A stretch of DNA of 32,853 nt from Micromonosporaceae bacterium. GTDB lineage: Bacteria > Actinomycetota > Actinomycetes > Mycobacteriales > Micromonosporaceae. Under the pieces are notes generated by a model, which was not told the origin of the DNA, ran no database searches, and saw only the letters and a list, made by a program, of their open reading frames with translations. Positions within the stretch are counted from its first letter, which is position 1; the number at the start of each line of letters is the position of its first letter. The stretch covers positions 1 through 32,853 of the forward strand of contig JADGHA010000003.1 of NCBI GenBank assembly GCA_019689695.1. Reading direction: 5' to 3'. Of the stretch, positions 7,041-15,784 are shown one piece after another. The position numbers were made by a program, and so were the translations under genes.

Positions 7041-7740
7041 GATCGACAACGTCACCCTGCTGTACGGTCGGATCCAGGCGCTGCACGGGATCAGCCTCAC
7101 CGTGAACGAAGGGGAGATCGTCGCGCTGATCGGCGCCAACGGCGCCGGCAAGACCACCACCATGCGGGCGATCTCCGGGCTACGCCCGATCGCGTCCGGA
7201 CGGATCCGGTTCGCCGGTGAGGACATCACCAAGCTGCGGGCTGACCTCCGCACGGTACGGGGGATCAGCCAGGCGCCCGAGGGGCGCGGGATCTTCCCCG
7301 GGATGTCGGTCCTGGAGAACCTGGAGATGGGCGCCTACACCCGGCGCGACTCGGCCGGCATCCGGGCCGACCTGGATCGCGTCTACGGGTTGTTCCCGCG
7401 GCTGAAGGAGCGGGCCAAGCAGGTCGGCGGCACGCTCTCCGGCGGGGAGCAGCAGATGCTGACCATCGGCCGGGCGCTGATGAGCCGCCCCAAGCTGCTG
7501 CTGCTGGACGAGCCATCGATGGGACTCGCCCCGATGCTGATCCAGCAGATCTTCTCGATCATCACCGAGATCAACCAGCAGGGCACCACGATCCTGCTGG
7601 TCGAGCAGAACGCCCAGCAGGCGCTGTCCCGGGCGCATCGGGCCTACGTGCTGGAGACCGGCCGGATCGTCAAGTCGGGCACCGGCACCGACCTGCTGCA
7701 CGACCCGGCCGTCAAGGACGCGTACCTTGGCGTCGCGTGA
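7030..7740 (+). CDS. livF: Branched-chain amino-acid ABC transporter ATP-binding protein LivF
   Basis: Second ATPase of the Liv importer, 236 residues, the usual LivF length. It has Walker A GANGAGKTT, signature LSGGEQQMLTIGRAL, Walker B LLLLDEPSMGLAP, and the switch His replaced by the LivF-typical LLVEQNAQQAL. It starts with ATG inside the end of livG. The C-terminal DAYLGVA is family-typical. The next gene, a different binding protein, starts 16 bases after this stop, so the second transporter is probably cotranscribed. Confidence 0.95.
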   Translation: MLLEIDNVTLLYGRIQALHGISLTVNEGEIVALIGANGAGKTTTMRAISGLRPIASGRIRFAGEDITKLRADLRTVRGISQAPEGRGIFPGMSVLENLEMGAYTRRDSAGIRADLDRVYGLFPRLKERAKQVGGTLSGGEQQMLTIGRALMSRPKLLLLDEPSMGLAPMLIQQIFSIITEINQQGTTILLVEQNAQQALSRAHRAYVLETGRIVKSGTGTDLLHDPAVKDAYLGVA

Positions 7741-7756
7741 GAGGAAGTACATCGTC

Positions 7757-8665
7757 ATGAAACGGATAAGCACAGTGGTCGGTGTGGCAGGTGCGGTCCT
7801 GCTCGCCCTGTCGATGGCCGCCTGCGGTGAGAAGGAGGAGGGCAACACCGGATCCGCCGCCCCGGCCCCGTCGTCCACTGTGGACCAGGCGTTGGCGGCC
7901 AAGGTGCCGGACGCCATCAAGGCGGACGGCGTCATCAAGATCGGGACCGACTCGACGTACGCGCCGGCCGAGTTCCTGGACACCGACGGCAAGACCGTCA
8001 TCGGGTTCGACGTCGACCTGTTCAACGCCATCGCCGCCAAGCTCGGCCTGAAGACCGAGTGGGTCTCCAGCAGCTTCGACGACATCATCCCGGGCGTGGT
8101 CTCCGGCAAGTACGAGGCGGGGGTCTCCTCGTTCACCATCCGCAACGACCGCAAGTCGCAAGTGCACATGATCAGCTACTTCCTGGCCGGCACCCAGTGG
8201 GTCACCCAGAAGGGCAACCCGAAGTCGGTCGACCCGGACAACGCGTGCGGCAAGCGGATCGCCGTGCAGAACGCCACGGTCCAGCTCGACGACATCAAGG
8301 CACGGTCGAAGAAGTGCACCGACGCCGGCAAGCCGGCGATCACCATCGAGCCGTACACCGGGCAGGACGAGGCGACCTCGGCGGTGGCGACCGGCAAGGA
8401 CGACGCGATGCTCGCCGACCTGCCGCCGAGCGTGGACGCGGTCCGCAAGAACCCGGACAAGCTGGAGCTGCTCGGCGAGAACTACGACTCCGCGCCGTAC
8501 GGATTCGTGGTGGCCAAGGACCAGCAGGCGTTCGCCGAGGCGATCCAGGGCGCGCTCAAGCAGGTCATCGCGGAGGGCACCTACGACGCGATCCTCAAGC
8601 ACTGGAACGTCGAGGGCGGCAAGCTGACCGGGGAACCCGAGATCGATCCGCAGACCGCTGAGTAA
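7757..8665 (+). CDS. Polar amino-acid (glutamate-type) ABC transporter substrate-binding lipoprotein
   Basis: Extracellular binding protein of family 3 (SBP_bac_3). The 302-residue protein has a lipoprotein signal (MKRISTVVGVAGAVLLALS, Cys in MAAC) and a Ser/Pro linker. The type II fold follows: IKIGTDSTYAPAEFLDTDGK, VIGFDVDLFNAIAAKLGL, DDIIPGVVSGKYEAGVSSF. A possible disulphide is formed by the Cys residues in DNACGKR and SKKCTDAG. The ATG at 7757 is preferred over upstream TTG 7727 because GAGAGGAAG (7739-7747) precedes it and the signal sequence starts there. Members bind glutamate, glutamine, arginine or histidine; which one applies is not decidable by eye. Confidence 0.93.
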   Translation: MKRISTVVGVAGAVLLALSMAACGEKEEGNTGSAAPAPSSTVDQALAAKVPDAIKADGVIKIGTDSTYAPAEFLDTDGKTVIGFDVDLFNAIAAKLGLKTEWVSSSFDDIIPGVVSGKYEAGVSSFTIRNDRKSQVHMISYFLAGTQWVTQKGNPKSVDPDNACGKRIAVQNATVQLDDIKARSKKCTDAGKPAITIEPYTGQDEATSAVATGKDDAMLADLPPSVDAVRKNPDKLELLGENYDSAPYGFVVAKDQQAFAEAIQGALKQVIAEGTYDAILKHWNVEGGKLTGEPEIDPQTAE

Positions 8666-8671
8666 TCCGAC

Positions 8672-9637
8672 ATGGCCGAGGCGGCGACCACCGAGCGGGC
8701 GCGACCCGAGCCGATCACCGCGGTACCCGTCCGCCACCCCTGGCGCTGGGTGGCGGTCGCGGTGCTGGCGGTGCTCGTGGCGATGTTCGTGCACATGCTG
8801 GTCACGAACGACAACCTCCACTGGTCGTTCATGGTGGACAACATGTTCCGGCCGCCGATCATCGAGGGGGTCCGGGGCACGATCCTGCTGACCATCAGCT
8901 CGATGGCCGTGGGGCTGGTGCTGGGCCTGGTGGTCGCCGTCATGCGGCTGTCGGCCAACCCGATCCTGCGGGTCGTGGCGTGGGTCTACACCTGGTTCTT
9001 CCGGGCCGTCCCGCGCCTGGTGCTCCTGGTGCTCTGCGGCAACCTGGGCATCTTGTGGAAGCGGATCGAGTTCGGGCTGCCGTTCGACCGCCAGATCGGC
9101 GCGCTGTTCGGCGTCGACGACTTCACCGCCCGGTTCTACGGCGTGGACTCGCTCAGCCTGCTGAGCGGGTTCACCGCCGGGCTGCTCGGCCTGGCGCTGT
9201 CCGAGGGCGCCTACATGGCGGAGATCATCCGGGCCGGCATCCAGTCGGTCGACCCCGGACAGTCCGAGGCGGCCGCCGCGCTCGGCCTGTCCCGGGGGCA
9301 GGCGCTGCGGCGCATCGTGCTGCCGCAGGCGATGCGGGTGATCGTCCCGCCCACCGGCAACGAGACCATCGCGATGTTGAAGGACACCTCGCTGGTGGCG
9401 GCGGTGCCGATCACCGTCGAGCTGTTCTACCAGCTGCGGGCCGTCGGGGTCCGGGCGTTCGACCCGTTCCCGATGCTGGTCGCGGCCACCATCTGGTACC
9501 TGTTCCTGACCAGCATCCTGCTCGTGCTGCAGTACTTCGTCGAGCGCTACTTCGCCCGCGGGTACGGCCGCACCGAGCGGGCCCGCATGCGGCTGCGCGA
9601 GATCGCGGCCGAGACCGGCGGGGGAGGGGCGGCATGA
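8672..9637 (+). CDS. Polar amino-acid ABC transporter permease
   Basis: Inner-membrane subunit of the His/Glu/Gln/Arg permease family (HisM/GlnP type), 321 residues. After an N-terminal soluble stretch comes a hydrophobic segment (WVAVAVLAVLVAMFVHMLV) and a periplasmic loop. The conserved permease core follows, with GVRGTILLTISSMAVGLVLG, TWFFRAVPRLVLLVL and the EAA loop EAAAALGLSRGQALRRIVLP that docks on the ATPase. The FGLPFDRQIGALFGVDDF insert between segments is longer than in short family members. Only one permease gene is present, so the channel is probably a homodimer. It starts six bases after the binding-protein stop and overlaps the ATPase gene by four bases (ATGA). Confidence 0.93.
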   Translation: MAEAATTERARPEPITAVPVRHPWRWVAVAVLAVLVAMFVHMLVTNDNLHWSFMVDNMFRPPIIEGVRGTILLTISSMAVGLVLGLVVAVMRLSANPILRVVAWVYTWFFRAVPRLVLLVLCGNLGILWKRIEFGLPFDRQIGALFGVDDFTARFYGVDSLSLLSGFTAGLLGLALSEGAYMAEIIRAGIQSVDPGQSEAAAALGLSRGQALRRIVLPQAMRVIVPPTGNETIAMLKDTSLVAAVPITVELFYQLRAVGVRAFDPFPMLVAATIWYLFLTSILLVLQYFVERYFARGYGRTERARMRLREIAAETGGGGAA

Positions 9638-10467
9638 CCGAGACCACGGACGCCGCCCGGACGGCCGGGACGGCCGGCGGCGGCGCACCAGCGGCCACGG
9701 CCGCGGCCGAGCCGATGGTGCGGGTGGAGAACGTGTACAAGTCGTTCGGGCGGCTGCGGGTGCTCAGCGGCATCGACCTGCAGGTGCGCCCGGGCGAGGT
9801 GTGCGTGGTGCTCGGGCCCTCCGGGTCGGGCAAGTCCACCCTGCTCCGCTGCATCAACCACCTGGAGAAGATCGACGCCGGGCGGATCTGGGTGGACGGC
9901 GAGCTGATCGGGTACCGGCAGCGCGGCGGCAAGCTGCACGAGCTGCGGGACAAGGAGGTGGCCGCGCAGCGGCGCTCGATCGGCATGGTGTTCCAGCGGT
10001 TCAACCTGTTCCCGCACATGACCGCGCTGGAGAACGTGATGGAGGCGCCGCTGTGCGCCAGGCTCGGGACCAAGGCGGAGATCCGCGAGCGGGCGCTGGC
10101 GCTGCTGCGCCGGGTCGGTCTCGGCGACAAGGTGGACACCTACCCCCGGCAGCTCTCCGGCGGGCAGCAGCAGCGGGTGGCGATCGCCCGGGCGCTTGCC
10201 ATGCAGCCGAAGCTGATGCTCTTCGACGAGCCCACCAGCGCGCTCGACCCGGAGCTGGTCGGCGAGGTGCTGGACGTGATGAAGGACCTCGCCCGGGACG
10301 GCATGACCATGATCGTGGTGACCCACGAGATCGGGTTCGCCCGGGAGGTGGGCGACCACCTGATCTTCATGGACGGCGGGCAGGTGGTCGAGGCGGGCCC
10401 ACCCCGCGAGGTCATCGCGGAGCCCAAGCATGAGCGGACCCGCGCCTTCCTTGCCAAGGTGCTGTAG
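9634..10467 (+). CDS. Polar amino-acid ABC transporter ATP-binding protein
   Basis: Cytoplasmic ATPase of the GlnQ/HisP/GluA type, 277 residues. It has Walker A GPSGSGKST, Q-loop VFQRFNLFPHMTALENV, signature LSGGQQQRVAIARAL, Walker B LMLFDEPTSALDPE and switch His in VVTHEIGFAREV. An Ala/Gly/Thr-rich N-terminal extension of about 28 residues precedes MVRVENVYKSFG. The ATG at 9634 overlaps the permease stop. This is the last gene of the transporter cluster; polA starts 36 bases later from its own promoter. Confidence 0.94.
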   Translation: MTETTDAARTAGTAGGGAPAATAAAEPMVRVENVYKSFGRLRVLSGIDLQVRPGEVCVVLGPSGSGKSTLLRCINHLEKIDAGRIWVDGELIGYRQRGGKLHELRDKEVAAQRRSIGMVFQRFNLFPHMTALENVMEAPLCARLGTKAEIRERALALLRRVGLGDKVDTYPRQLSGGQQQRVAIARALAMQPKLMLFDEPTSALDPELVGEVLDVMKDLARDGMTMIVVTHEIGFAREVGDHLIFMDGGQVVEAGPPREVIAEPKHERTRAFLAKVL

Positions 10468-10489
10468 CGGGAGTGTCGGGGGGCGCGGG

Positions 10490-10503
10490 TAGGGTCGCCT
10501 ACT
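10490..10503 (+). promoter_or_regulatory. Leaderless-type promoter of polA
   Basis: TAGGGT at 10490-10495 is an excellent actinobacterial -10 box. It ends eight bases before the GTG start at 10504, so transcription should begin at or within a base or two of the start codon. No Shine-Dalgarno sequence is present, which fits a leaderless mRNA. No clear -35 was seen. Confidence 0.55.
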
Positions 10504-13257
10504 GTGAATGACACCTCGCCGCGCCCTGCCCGGCCCGGCCCGGCGGGCCGGCCGACGTTGCTGCTGCTGGACGGGCACTCCCTGGCCTACCGGGCGTTCT
10601 TCGCGCTGCCGGTGGAGAACTTCTCCACCACCACCGGCCAGCCCACCAACGCGGTGTACGGGTTCACCTCCATGCTGATCAACGTCCTGCGCGACGAGAA
10701 GCCCACCCACATCGCCGTCGCGTTCGACGTGTCCCGGCACTCCTTCCGCACCGAGAAGTACGCGGAGTACAAGGCCGGCCGGGTGGAGAGCCGCCCCGAG
10801 TTCGGCGGGCAGGTGAGCCTGATCAAGGAGGTGCTGGCCGCGCTGCGCATCCCGGTGGTGGAGAAGGAGGGCTACGAGGCGGACGACGTCATCGCCACCC
10901 TCGCCGGCCGGGCCCGCGCCGAGGGCATGGACGTGCTGATCTGCACCGGCGACCGGGACGCCTTCCAGCTCGTCAACGACCGGGTCACCGTGCTCTACCC
11001 CCGGCGGGGCGTCTCGGAGCTGGACCGGATGGACGCGGCGGCGGTGACCGAGCGGTACGGCGTGGGTCCCGAGCGGTACCGCGACCTGGCCGCGCTGGTC
11101 GGCGACACCAGCGACAACCTGCCGGGCGTGCCCGGGGTGGGCCCGAAGACCGCGGCGAAGTGGATCAACCAGTACGGCTCCCTGACCGAGGTCATCGCCC
11201 ACGTCGACGAGATCAAGGGCAAGGCCGGCGACAGCGTGCGCGAGCACCTGGCCGGGGTGATCCGCAACTACGAAATCAACTGCCTGGTCGACGACCTGGA
11301 GCTGCCCCTGGCGCCGGCCGACACGCGTTGGCACGGGTGGGACCGGGAGGCCGTGCACCGCGTCTTCGACGCGCTGGAGTTCCGGATCCTGCGCGAGCGC
11401 CTCTACCAGTACCTGGAGGCGGTCGAGCCGGAGGCGGAGGCCGGCTTCGAGCTGGCCGGCCAGGTGCTGGCGGCCGGCCAGGTGGCCGGCTGGCTGGCCG
11501 AGCACACGGGCGGGCAGCAGCCGGTCGGGGTCGCGGTCACCGGCACGTTCGGCCGGGGGACGGGCTCGCTGACCGGGGTCGCCGTGGCCACCGCCGGGGG
11601 AGCGGCCGCCTGGTTCGACCCGACCCAGCTGGACGCCGAGGACGAGGCGGCGGTGGCCGCCTGGCTCGCCGACGAGGACCGGCCCAAGGTTCTGCACGAC
11701 GTCAAGCCCGCGCTGCTCGCGTTCCAGGCGCACGGCTGGCGGCTGCGCGGCGTCCGCGACGACACCGCGCTCGCGGCCTACCTGGCCCGGCCGGACCAGC
11801 GCTCCTACGACCTGACCGACCTGGCCCTGCGCTACCTGCAGCGGGAGCTGCGGGTGGAGGGCCCGGGGGACGGCCAGCTGGCGCTGGAAGGGCTGGGCCC
11901 GCAGGACGAGCTGGAGCAGAACCTGATGCTGCGCGCCCGCGCCACGCTGGACCTGGCCGGCGCGCTGCGCGCCGCACTGGCCAACGGCGGGGGCACCGGG
12001 CGGGCCGCGTCGGCGGATGCGACGGGCGCGGCGAGCCGGCTGCTCGCCGAGGTGGAGCTGCCGCTGGTCGAGGTGCTCGCCGGCATGGAGCGGGTGGGCA
12101 TCGCCGCGGACACGCACTACCTGTCCGAGCTGGAGTCTCACTTCGCGGCCGAGGTGAAGGCCGCCGCCCAGGCCGCGTACGCCGAGGTTGGCCGGGAGTT
12201 CAACCTGGGCTCGCCCAAGCAGCTGCAGGAGATCCTCTTCGGCCAGCTGGGGCTGCCCAAGACCAAGCGGATCAAGACCGGCTACACCACCGACGCCGAC
12301 GCCCTGCAGGGCTTGTACGCGCAGACCGGCAACCCGCTGCTGGCGCACCTGCTGCGGCACCGGGACGTGGCCAAGCTGAAGTCCACGGTGGACGGCCTGC
12401 TCAAGGCGGTCAGCGACGACGGCCGCATCCACACCACGTTCCTGCAGACCTCGGCGGCCACTGGTCGGCTCGCCTCCACCGATCCCAACCTGCAGAACAT
12501 TCCGATCCGCACCGAGGAGGGCCGGCGGATCCGGCGGGCGTTCGTCGTCGGCGACGGGTTCGAGACGCTGATGACCGTCGACTACAGCCAGATCGAGATG
12601 CGGATCATGGCGCACCTGTCCCGGGACGAGGCGCTGATCGAGGCGTTCAACAGCGGCCGGGACTTCCACGCGGTGACCGCCTCCTCGGTCTTCGGCGTCC
12701 CGGTCACCGAGGTGGGCCCGGACCAGCGCCGCAAGATCAAGGCGATGAACTACGGCCTGGCGTACGGCCTGTCCGCGTACGGCCTGTCCACCCAGCTGGG
12801 CATCACCCCGGCCGAGGCGTCGGTGCTGATGGAGGAGTACTTCAAGACCTTCGGCGGGGTGCGCGACTACCTGAAGGCGGTGGTGGACCAGGCCCGCCGT
12901 GACGGGTACACCGAGACGATCCTCGGCCGGCGGCGCTACCTGCCGGATCTGGTCAGCGACAACCGGCAGCGCCGCGAGATGGCCGAGCGGATGGCGCTCA
13001 ACGCGCCGATCCAGGGCTCCGCGGCGGACATCATCAAGGTGGCGATGCTGCGGGTGGACCGGGCGCTGCGCGAGTCCGGGCTCCGCTCGCGGATGCTGTT
13101 GCAGGTGCACGACGAGCTGGTCTTCGAGGTGGCGACGGGGGAGCGGGTGGCGCTGGAGGAGCTGGTCAGGCGGGAGATGGGCGGGGCATACCCGCTGTCC
13201 GTGCCGTTGGAGGTGTCGGTCGGCGCCGGCGACAACTGGGCCGTCGCCGATCACTGA
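10504..13257 (+). CDS. polA: DNA polymerase I
   Basis: Replication and repair polymerase that removes RNA primers and fills gaps; 917 residues. The 5' nuclease domain (about 1-310) shows LLLLDGHSLAYRAFFALP, CTGDRDAFQLV and the helix-hairpin-helix region LPGVPGVGPKTAAKWI. The middle 3'-5' exonuclease-like domain (about 325-500) lacks the Asp-x-Glu catalytic pair, reading VGVAVTGTFG where E. coli has its DTE motif, so proofreading is probably absent as in other actinobacterial Pol I. The polymerase domain has motif A (TVDYSQIEMRIMAHLSRD), motif B (RRKIKAMNYGLAYG) and motif C (LLQVHDELVFEV). Residue Y750 in motif B occupies the position of E. coli Phe762. Start GTG 10504 is supported by the adjacent -10 box and by the family N-terminus. 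Confidence 0.98.
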   Translation: MNDTSPRPARPGPAGRPTLLLLDGHSLAYRAFFALPVENFSTTTGQPTNAVYGFTSMLINVLRDEKPTHIAVAFDVSRHSFRTEKYAEYKAGRVESRPEFGGQVSLIKEVLAALRIPVVEKEGYEADDVIATLAGRARAEGMDVLICTGDRDAFQLVNDRVTVLYPRRGVSELDRMDAAAVTERYGVGPERYRDLAALVGDTSDNLPGVPGVGPKTAAKWINQYGSLTEVIAHVDEIKGKAGDSVREHLAGVIRNYEINCLVDDLELPLAPADTRWHGWDREAVHRVFDALEFRILRERLYQYLEAVEPEAEAGFELAGQVLAAGQVAGWLAEHTGGQQPVGVAVTGTFGRGTGSLTGVAVATAGGAAAWFDPTQLDAEDEAAVAAWLADEDRPKVLHDVKPALLAFQAHGWRLRGVRDDTALAAYLARPDQRSYDLTDLALRYLQRELRVEGPGDGQLALEGLGPQDELEQNLMLRARATLDLAGALRAALANGGGTGRAASADATGAASRLLAEVELPLVEVLAGMERVGIAADTHYLSELESHFAAEVKAAAQAAYAEVGREFNLGSPKQLQEILFGQLGLPKTKRIKTGYTTDADALQGLYAQTGNPLLAHLLRHRDVAKLKSTVDGLLKAVSDDGRIHTTFLQTSAATGRLASTDPNLQNIPIRTEEGRRIRRAFVVGDGFETLMTVDYSQIEMRIMAHLSRDEALIEAFNSGRDFHAVTASSVFGVPVTEVGPDQRRKIKAMNYGLAYGLSAYGLSTQLGITPAEASVLMEEYFKTFGGVRDYLKAVVDQARRDGYTETILGRRRYLPDLVSDNRQRREMAERMALNAPIQGSAADIIKVAMLRVDRALRESGLRSRMLLQVHDELVFEVATGERVALEELVRREMGGAYPLSVPLEVSVGAGDNWAVADH

Positions 13258-13258
13258 C

Positions 13259-14005
13259 ATGCTGCTCCGGGAGCGTGGTGAGCCACCGGCCGTGGTGGCC
13301 CATCGGGGACACTCGGCCCAGGCCCCCGAGAACACCATGGCCGCGTTCGTCGACGCGCGCCGGGCCGGGGCCGACTGGATCGAGGTCGACGTGCGGATCG
13401 CCGCGGACGGCGTCCCGGTGGTGATGCACGATCCGACCGTGGACCGGACCACCGGCGGCACCGGCAGGGTGGCCGGGCTGACCGCCGAGGAGATCGTCGC
13501 GCTCGACGCCGGGTCCTGGTTCGGGCCCGGCTTCGCCGGCGAACCGGTTCCCACCTTCGCGGAGGTGGTGGAGGAGCTGGGTCGCCGCGGCGGCAGGCTG
13601 CTGCTGGAGCTGAAGCACCCGCACACCCGCGACGACGTGGCACGGGTGCTGGGCATGGCGGCGGACGCCGGCCTGACCGACCGGCTGGTGGTGCAGAGCT
13701 TCCGCCCGTCGATCCTGGCCGACGTCGCCGCGGTCGCGCCCGGGCTGCCCCGCGCGCTGCTCACCACGACCCTGCACGAGAATCCGGTGGCGGTCTGCGG
13801 CGAGCTGGTCCTGTCCTCGTACCACCCGGCCGCGGTGGACGTGCTGGAACGGCCGGAGCTGGTGGACGCGCTGCACGCGGCCGGGGTGGCCACCATGGTG
13901 TGGACGGTCAACGACGAGGCGCTCTGGCCGCGGCTGGCCAGCCTCGGCGTGGACGGCCTGATCAGCGACCGGACCGCCGACCTGGTCACATGGTGCGGCG
14001 GATGA
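13259..14005 (+). CDS. Glycerophosphodiester phosphodiesterase
   Basis: Hydrolyses glycerophosphodiesters from phospholipid turnover to glycerol-3-phosphate and an alcohol. The 248-residue protein is a single TIM-barrel GDPD domain with the hallmark motifs AHRGHSAQAPENT (catalytic His and Arg), DWIEVDV (metal-binding acids), MHDPTVDRTT (second catalytic His), LLLELK and the C-terminal MVWTVNDE. There is no signal peptide, so it is cytoplasmic (UgpQ-like rather than GlpQ-like). The ATG at 13259 follows the polA stop by one base. Its own stop overlaps the next start (ATGA), coupling it to the membrane-protein gene. Confidence 0.92.
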   Translation: MLLRERGEPPAVVAHRGHSAQAPENTMAAFVDARRAGADWIEVDVRIAADGVPVVMHDPTVDRTTGGTGRVAGLTAEEIVALDAGSWFGPGFAGEPVPTFAEVVEELGRRGGRLLLELKHPHTRDDVARVLGMAADAGLTDRLVVQSFRPSILADVAAVAPGLPRALLTTTLHENPVAVCGELVLSSYHPAAVDVLERPELVDALHAAGVATMVWTVNDEALWPRLASLGVDGLISDRTADLVTWCGG

Positions 14006-15738
14006 CGGCGGCGGTCGCGACTGCGACTCGGACGGGCCGGCGGGCCAGGCCGGCCGGGCGGCGGCTGGCCTGGGCCGCCGTGGCGGCCGGTGGGATCGCC
14101 GGCCTCTTCCTGGGCTACCTGCGCATGTCCAGGACCGTCCCGGTCAACGCCGACGGAGCCAGCAACGCCAGGCAGGCGTGGGAGATGCTGCACGGCAACC
14201 TGCTGCTGCGCGGCTGGACCGTCACCGACGTGTCGTTCTACAGCACCGAGCTGGTGCAGTACATGCTGGTGGAGCTGGTCCACGGCTACCAGCCGGACGT
14301 GATCCATGTCGCGGCGGCGATGACGTACACGCTGCTGGTGGTGCTGGCCGCGGTCCTGGCCAAGGGGCGGGCCACCGGCGGCGAAGCGGTGGCCCGGGGC
14401 GCGGTGGCCGTCGCGCTCATGCTGCTGCCCGGGCCGGGCAACGGGTACATCATCACCCTCGGTTCGCCGGCGCACCTCGGATCCGGCGTACCGCTCCTGG
14501 TCACCTGGCTGGTCCTGGACCGGGCGGCTGGCCGCCGGCCGGGGTGGGCGCACGCCGGCTGGCGCCTGCCCGCGCTGATCGCGCTGCTGCTGACCTGGGG
14601 ACAGATCGGCGACCCGCTGGTCATGTACGTCGGCGCCCTCCCGCTGGCGCTGGTCAGCGGGGCGCGGCTGTGGCGGGCGGGCGGTGGCTGGCGCTGGCGG
14701 CTGCGCTCGCTCGACGCCAGGCTGCTCGCCGCCGCCGTCGCGTCCGCCCTGCTGGCCCACGGCTTCCTGGCCGCGGTACGCCTGGCCGGCGGCTTCGTCG
14801 CGCACGCGCCACCGGTGCAGCTCAGCCCGCCGTCCGAGCTCGGCGCGCACGTGGTGCTCGCGGTCAAGTCGGTGGCGCTGCTGTTCGGCGGCTACCTTCC
14901 CGACCTCGACGGGCCGGCCGGCCTCGCGATCGGTCTGCTCAGGATCGCCGGCGCCCTGCTGGTCGCCGCCACCGTGGGCTACCTCGCCGTCCGCCTGGTG
15001 CGGGGGCTGCCGTGGCGGCGCGGCGCGGCGCCGGACACCCGGCCGGCCAGCGCGGCGCCGAGGCCCGGGCGGCCGGCAGCGACCGGCGAAGGGCCGGCCG
15101 GTGCGGATCGGGTGACCGAGCTGATGCTGGTCAGCATCCTGGTGAACGTCGGCGCGTTCCTGGTCTCCACCCTGCCGGTGGACCTGATGTCCGCCCGGCA
15201 GCTCGCGGTCGTGCTGCCGACGGGCGCCGCGCTGGCCGGCCGAGTCTTCGGCGCCCGGCTGGTGACGAGGCGGACGCTGGGCGTGGCGCTCGCCGTGCTG
15301 GTGCTGTTCGCCGGCGTCTTCGCCGCCCGGGCGACCGAACGGCCGGTGCCGGTGACGGACAAGGAGATCGGGGACTGGCTGGTCGCCCAAGGCCTGCACC
15401 ACGGCCTCGGCGGCTACTGGAACGCCAGCACCATCACCCTGGCCACCGGCGGGCAGGTCCAGGTCGCGCCGGTGACCGGCACCGAGCGGATCATGGGGTA
15501 CCGCTGGGAGTCGCGGGCCGAGTGGTACGACCCCGCCCGCACGGACGCCCGGTTCCTGGTGCTCGACCTGACCGACCCGGTCTACGGGACGGTCGCCACG
15601 GCGACCGCGCAGTTCGGCCGGCCGGTGCTGCGTCGGGACTTCGGCCATGTCGCGGTGCTGGTGTACGACCACAACCTGCTCGTCGGCCTGCCGGCGTACT
15701 GCCTGCCGGAGGTCCGGCCCAGCATGGCCGAGTGCTGA
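14002..15738 (+). CDS. Polytopic membrane protein, possibly GT-C-type glycosyltransferase
   Basis: Function not recognised with confidence. The 578-residue protein has a basic N-terminus (TRTGRRARPAGRR), a first membrane segment, then a first extracytoplasmic loop with NADGASNARQAWEML and GWTVTDVSFYSTE. About nine to ten further hydrophobic segments and a cytoplasmic Pro/Ala-rich linker (about 345-370) follow. A C-terminal extracytoplasmic domain of about 130 residues contains GGYWNASTITLATGG and ends in an exported Cys-containing tail. This plan (acidic residue in the first loop, many segments, soluble C-terminus) resembles lipid-linked-sugar GT-C enzymes, but the diagnostic DD/ED motif is not clear. 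ATG 14002 is chosen because it overlaps the upstream phosphodiesterase stop. The protein may act on glycolipids or cell-wall polymers; that is inference. Confidence 0.75.
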   Translation: MTAAVATATRTGRRARPAGRRLAWAAVAAGGIAGLFLGYLRMSRTVPVNADGASNARQAWEMLHGNLLLRGWTVTDVSFYSTELVQYMLVELVHGYQPDVIHVAAAMTYTLLVVLAAVLAKGRATGGEAVARGAVAVALMLLPGPGNGYIITLGSPAHLGSGVPLLVTWLVLDRAAGRRPGWAHAGWRLPALIALLLTWGQIGDPLVMYVGALPLALVSGARLWRAGGGWRWRLRSLDARLLAAAVASALLAHGFLAAVRLAGGFVAHAPPVQLSPPSELGAHVVLAVKSVALLFGGYLPDLDGPAGLAIGLLRIAGALLVAATVGYLAVRLVRGLPWRRGAAPDTRPASAAPRPGRPAATGEGPAGADRVTELMLVSILVNVGAFLVSTLPVDLMSARQLAVVLPTGAALAGRVFGARLVTRRTLGVALAVLVLFAGVFAARATERPVPVTDKEIGDWLVAQGLHHGLGGYWNASTITLATGGQVQVAPVTGTERIMGYRWESRAEWYDPARTDARFLVLDLTDPVYGTVATATAQFGRPVLRRDFGHVAVLVYDHNLLVGLPAYCLPEVRPSMAEC

Positions 15739-15747
15739 CCGGCCACC

Positions 15748-15770
15748 GCCGGGACGGTCACCGTCCCGGC
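15748..15770. terminator. Hairpin terminator between convergent genes
   Basis: GCCGGGACGG (15748-15757) and CCGTCCCGGC (15761-15770) form a perfect ten-pair stem with a three-base loop. It lies between the stops of the membrane-protein gene and the convergent methyltransferase gene. No T-tract follows on either side, as is usual for actinobacterial hairpin terminators, and it could serve both strands. Confidence 0.7.
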
Positions 15771-15784
15771 TCGTGTGGACCTGG

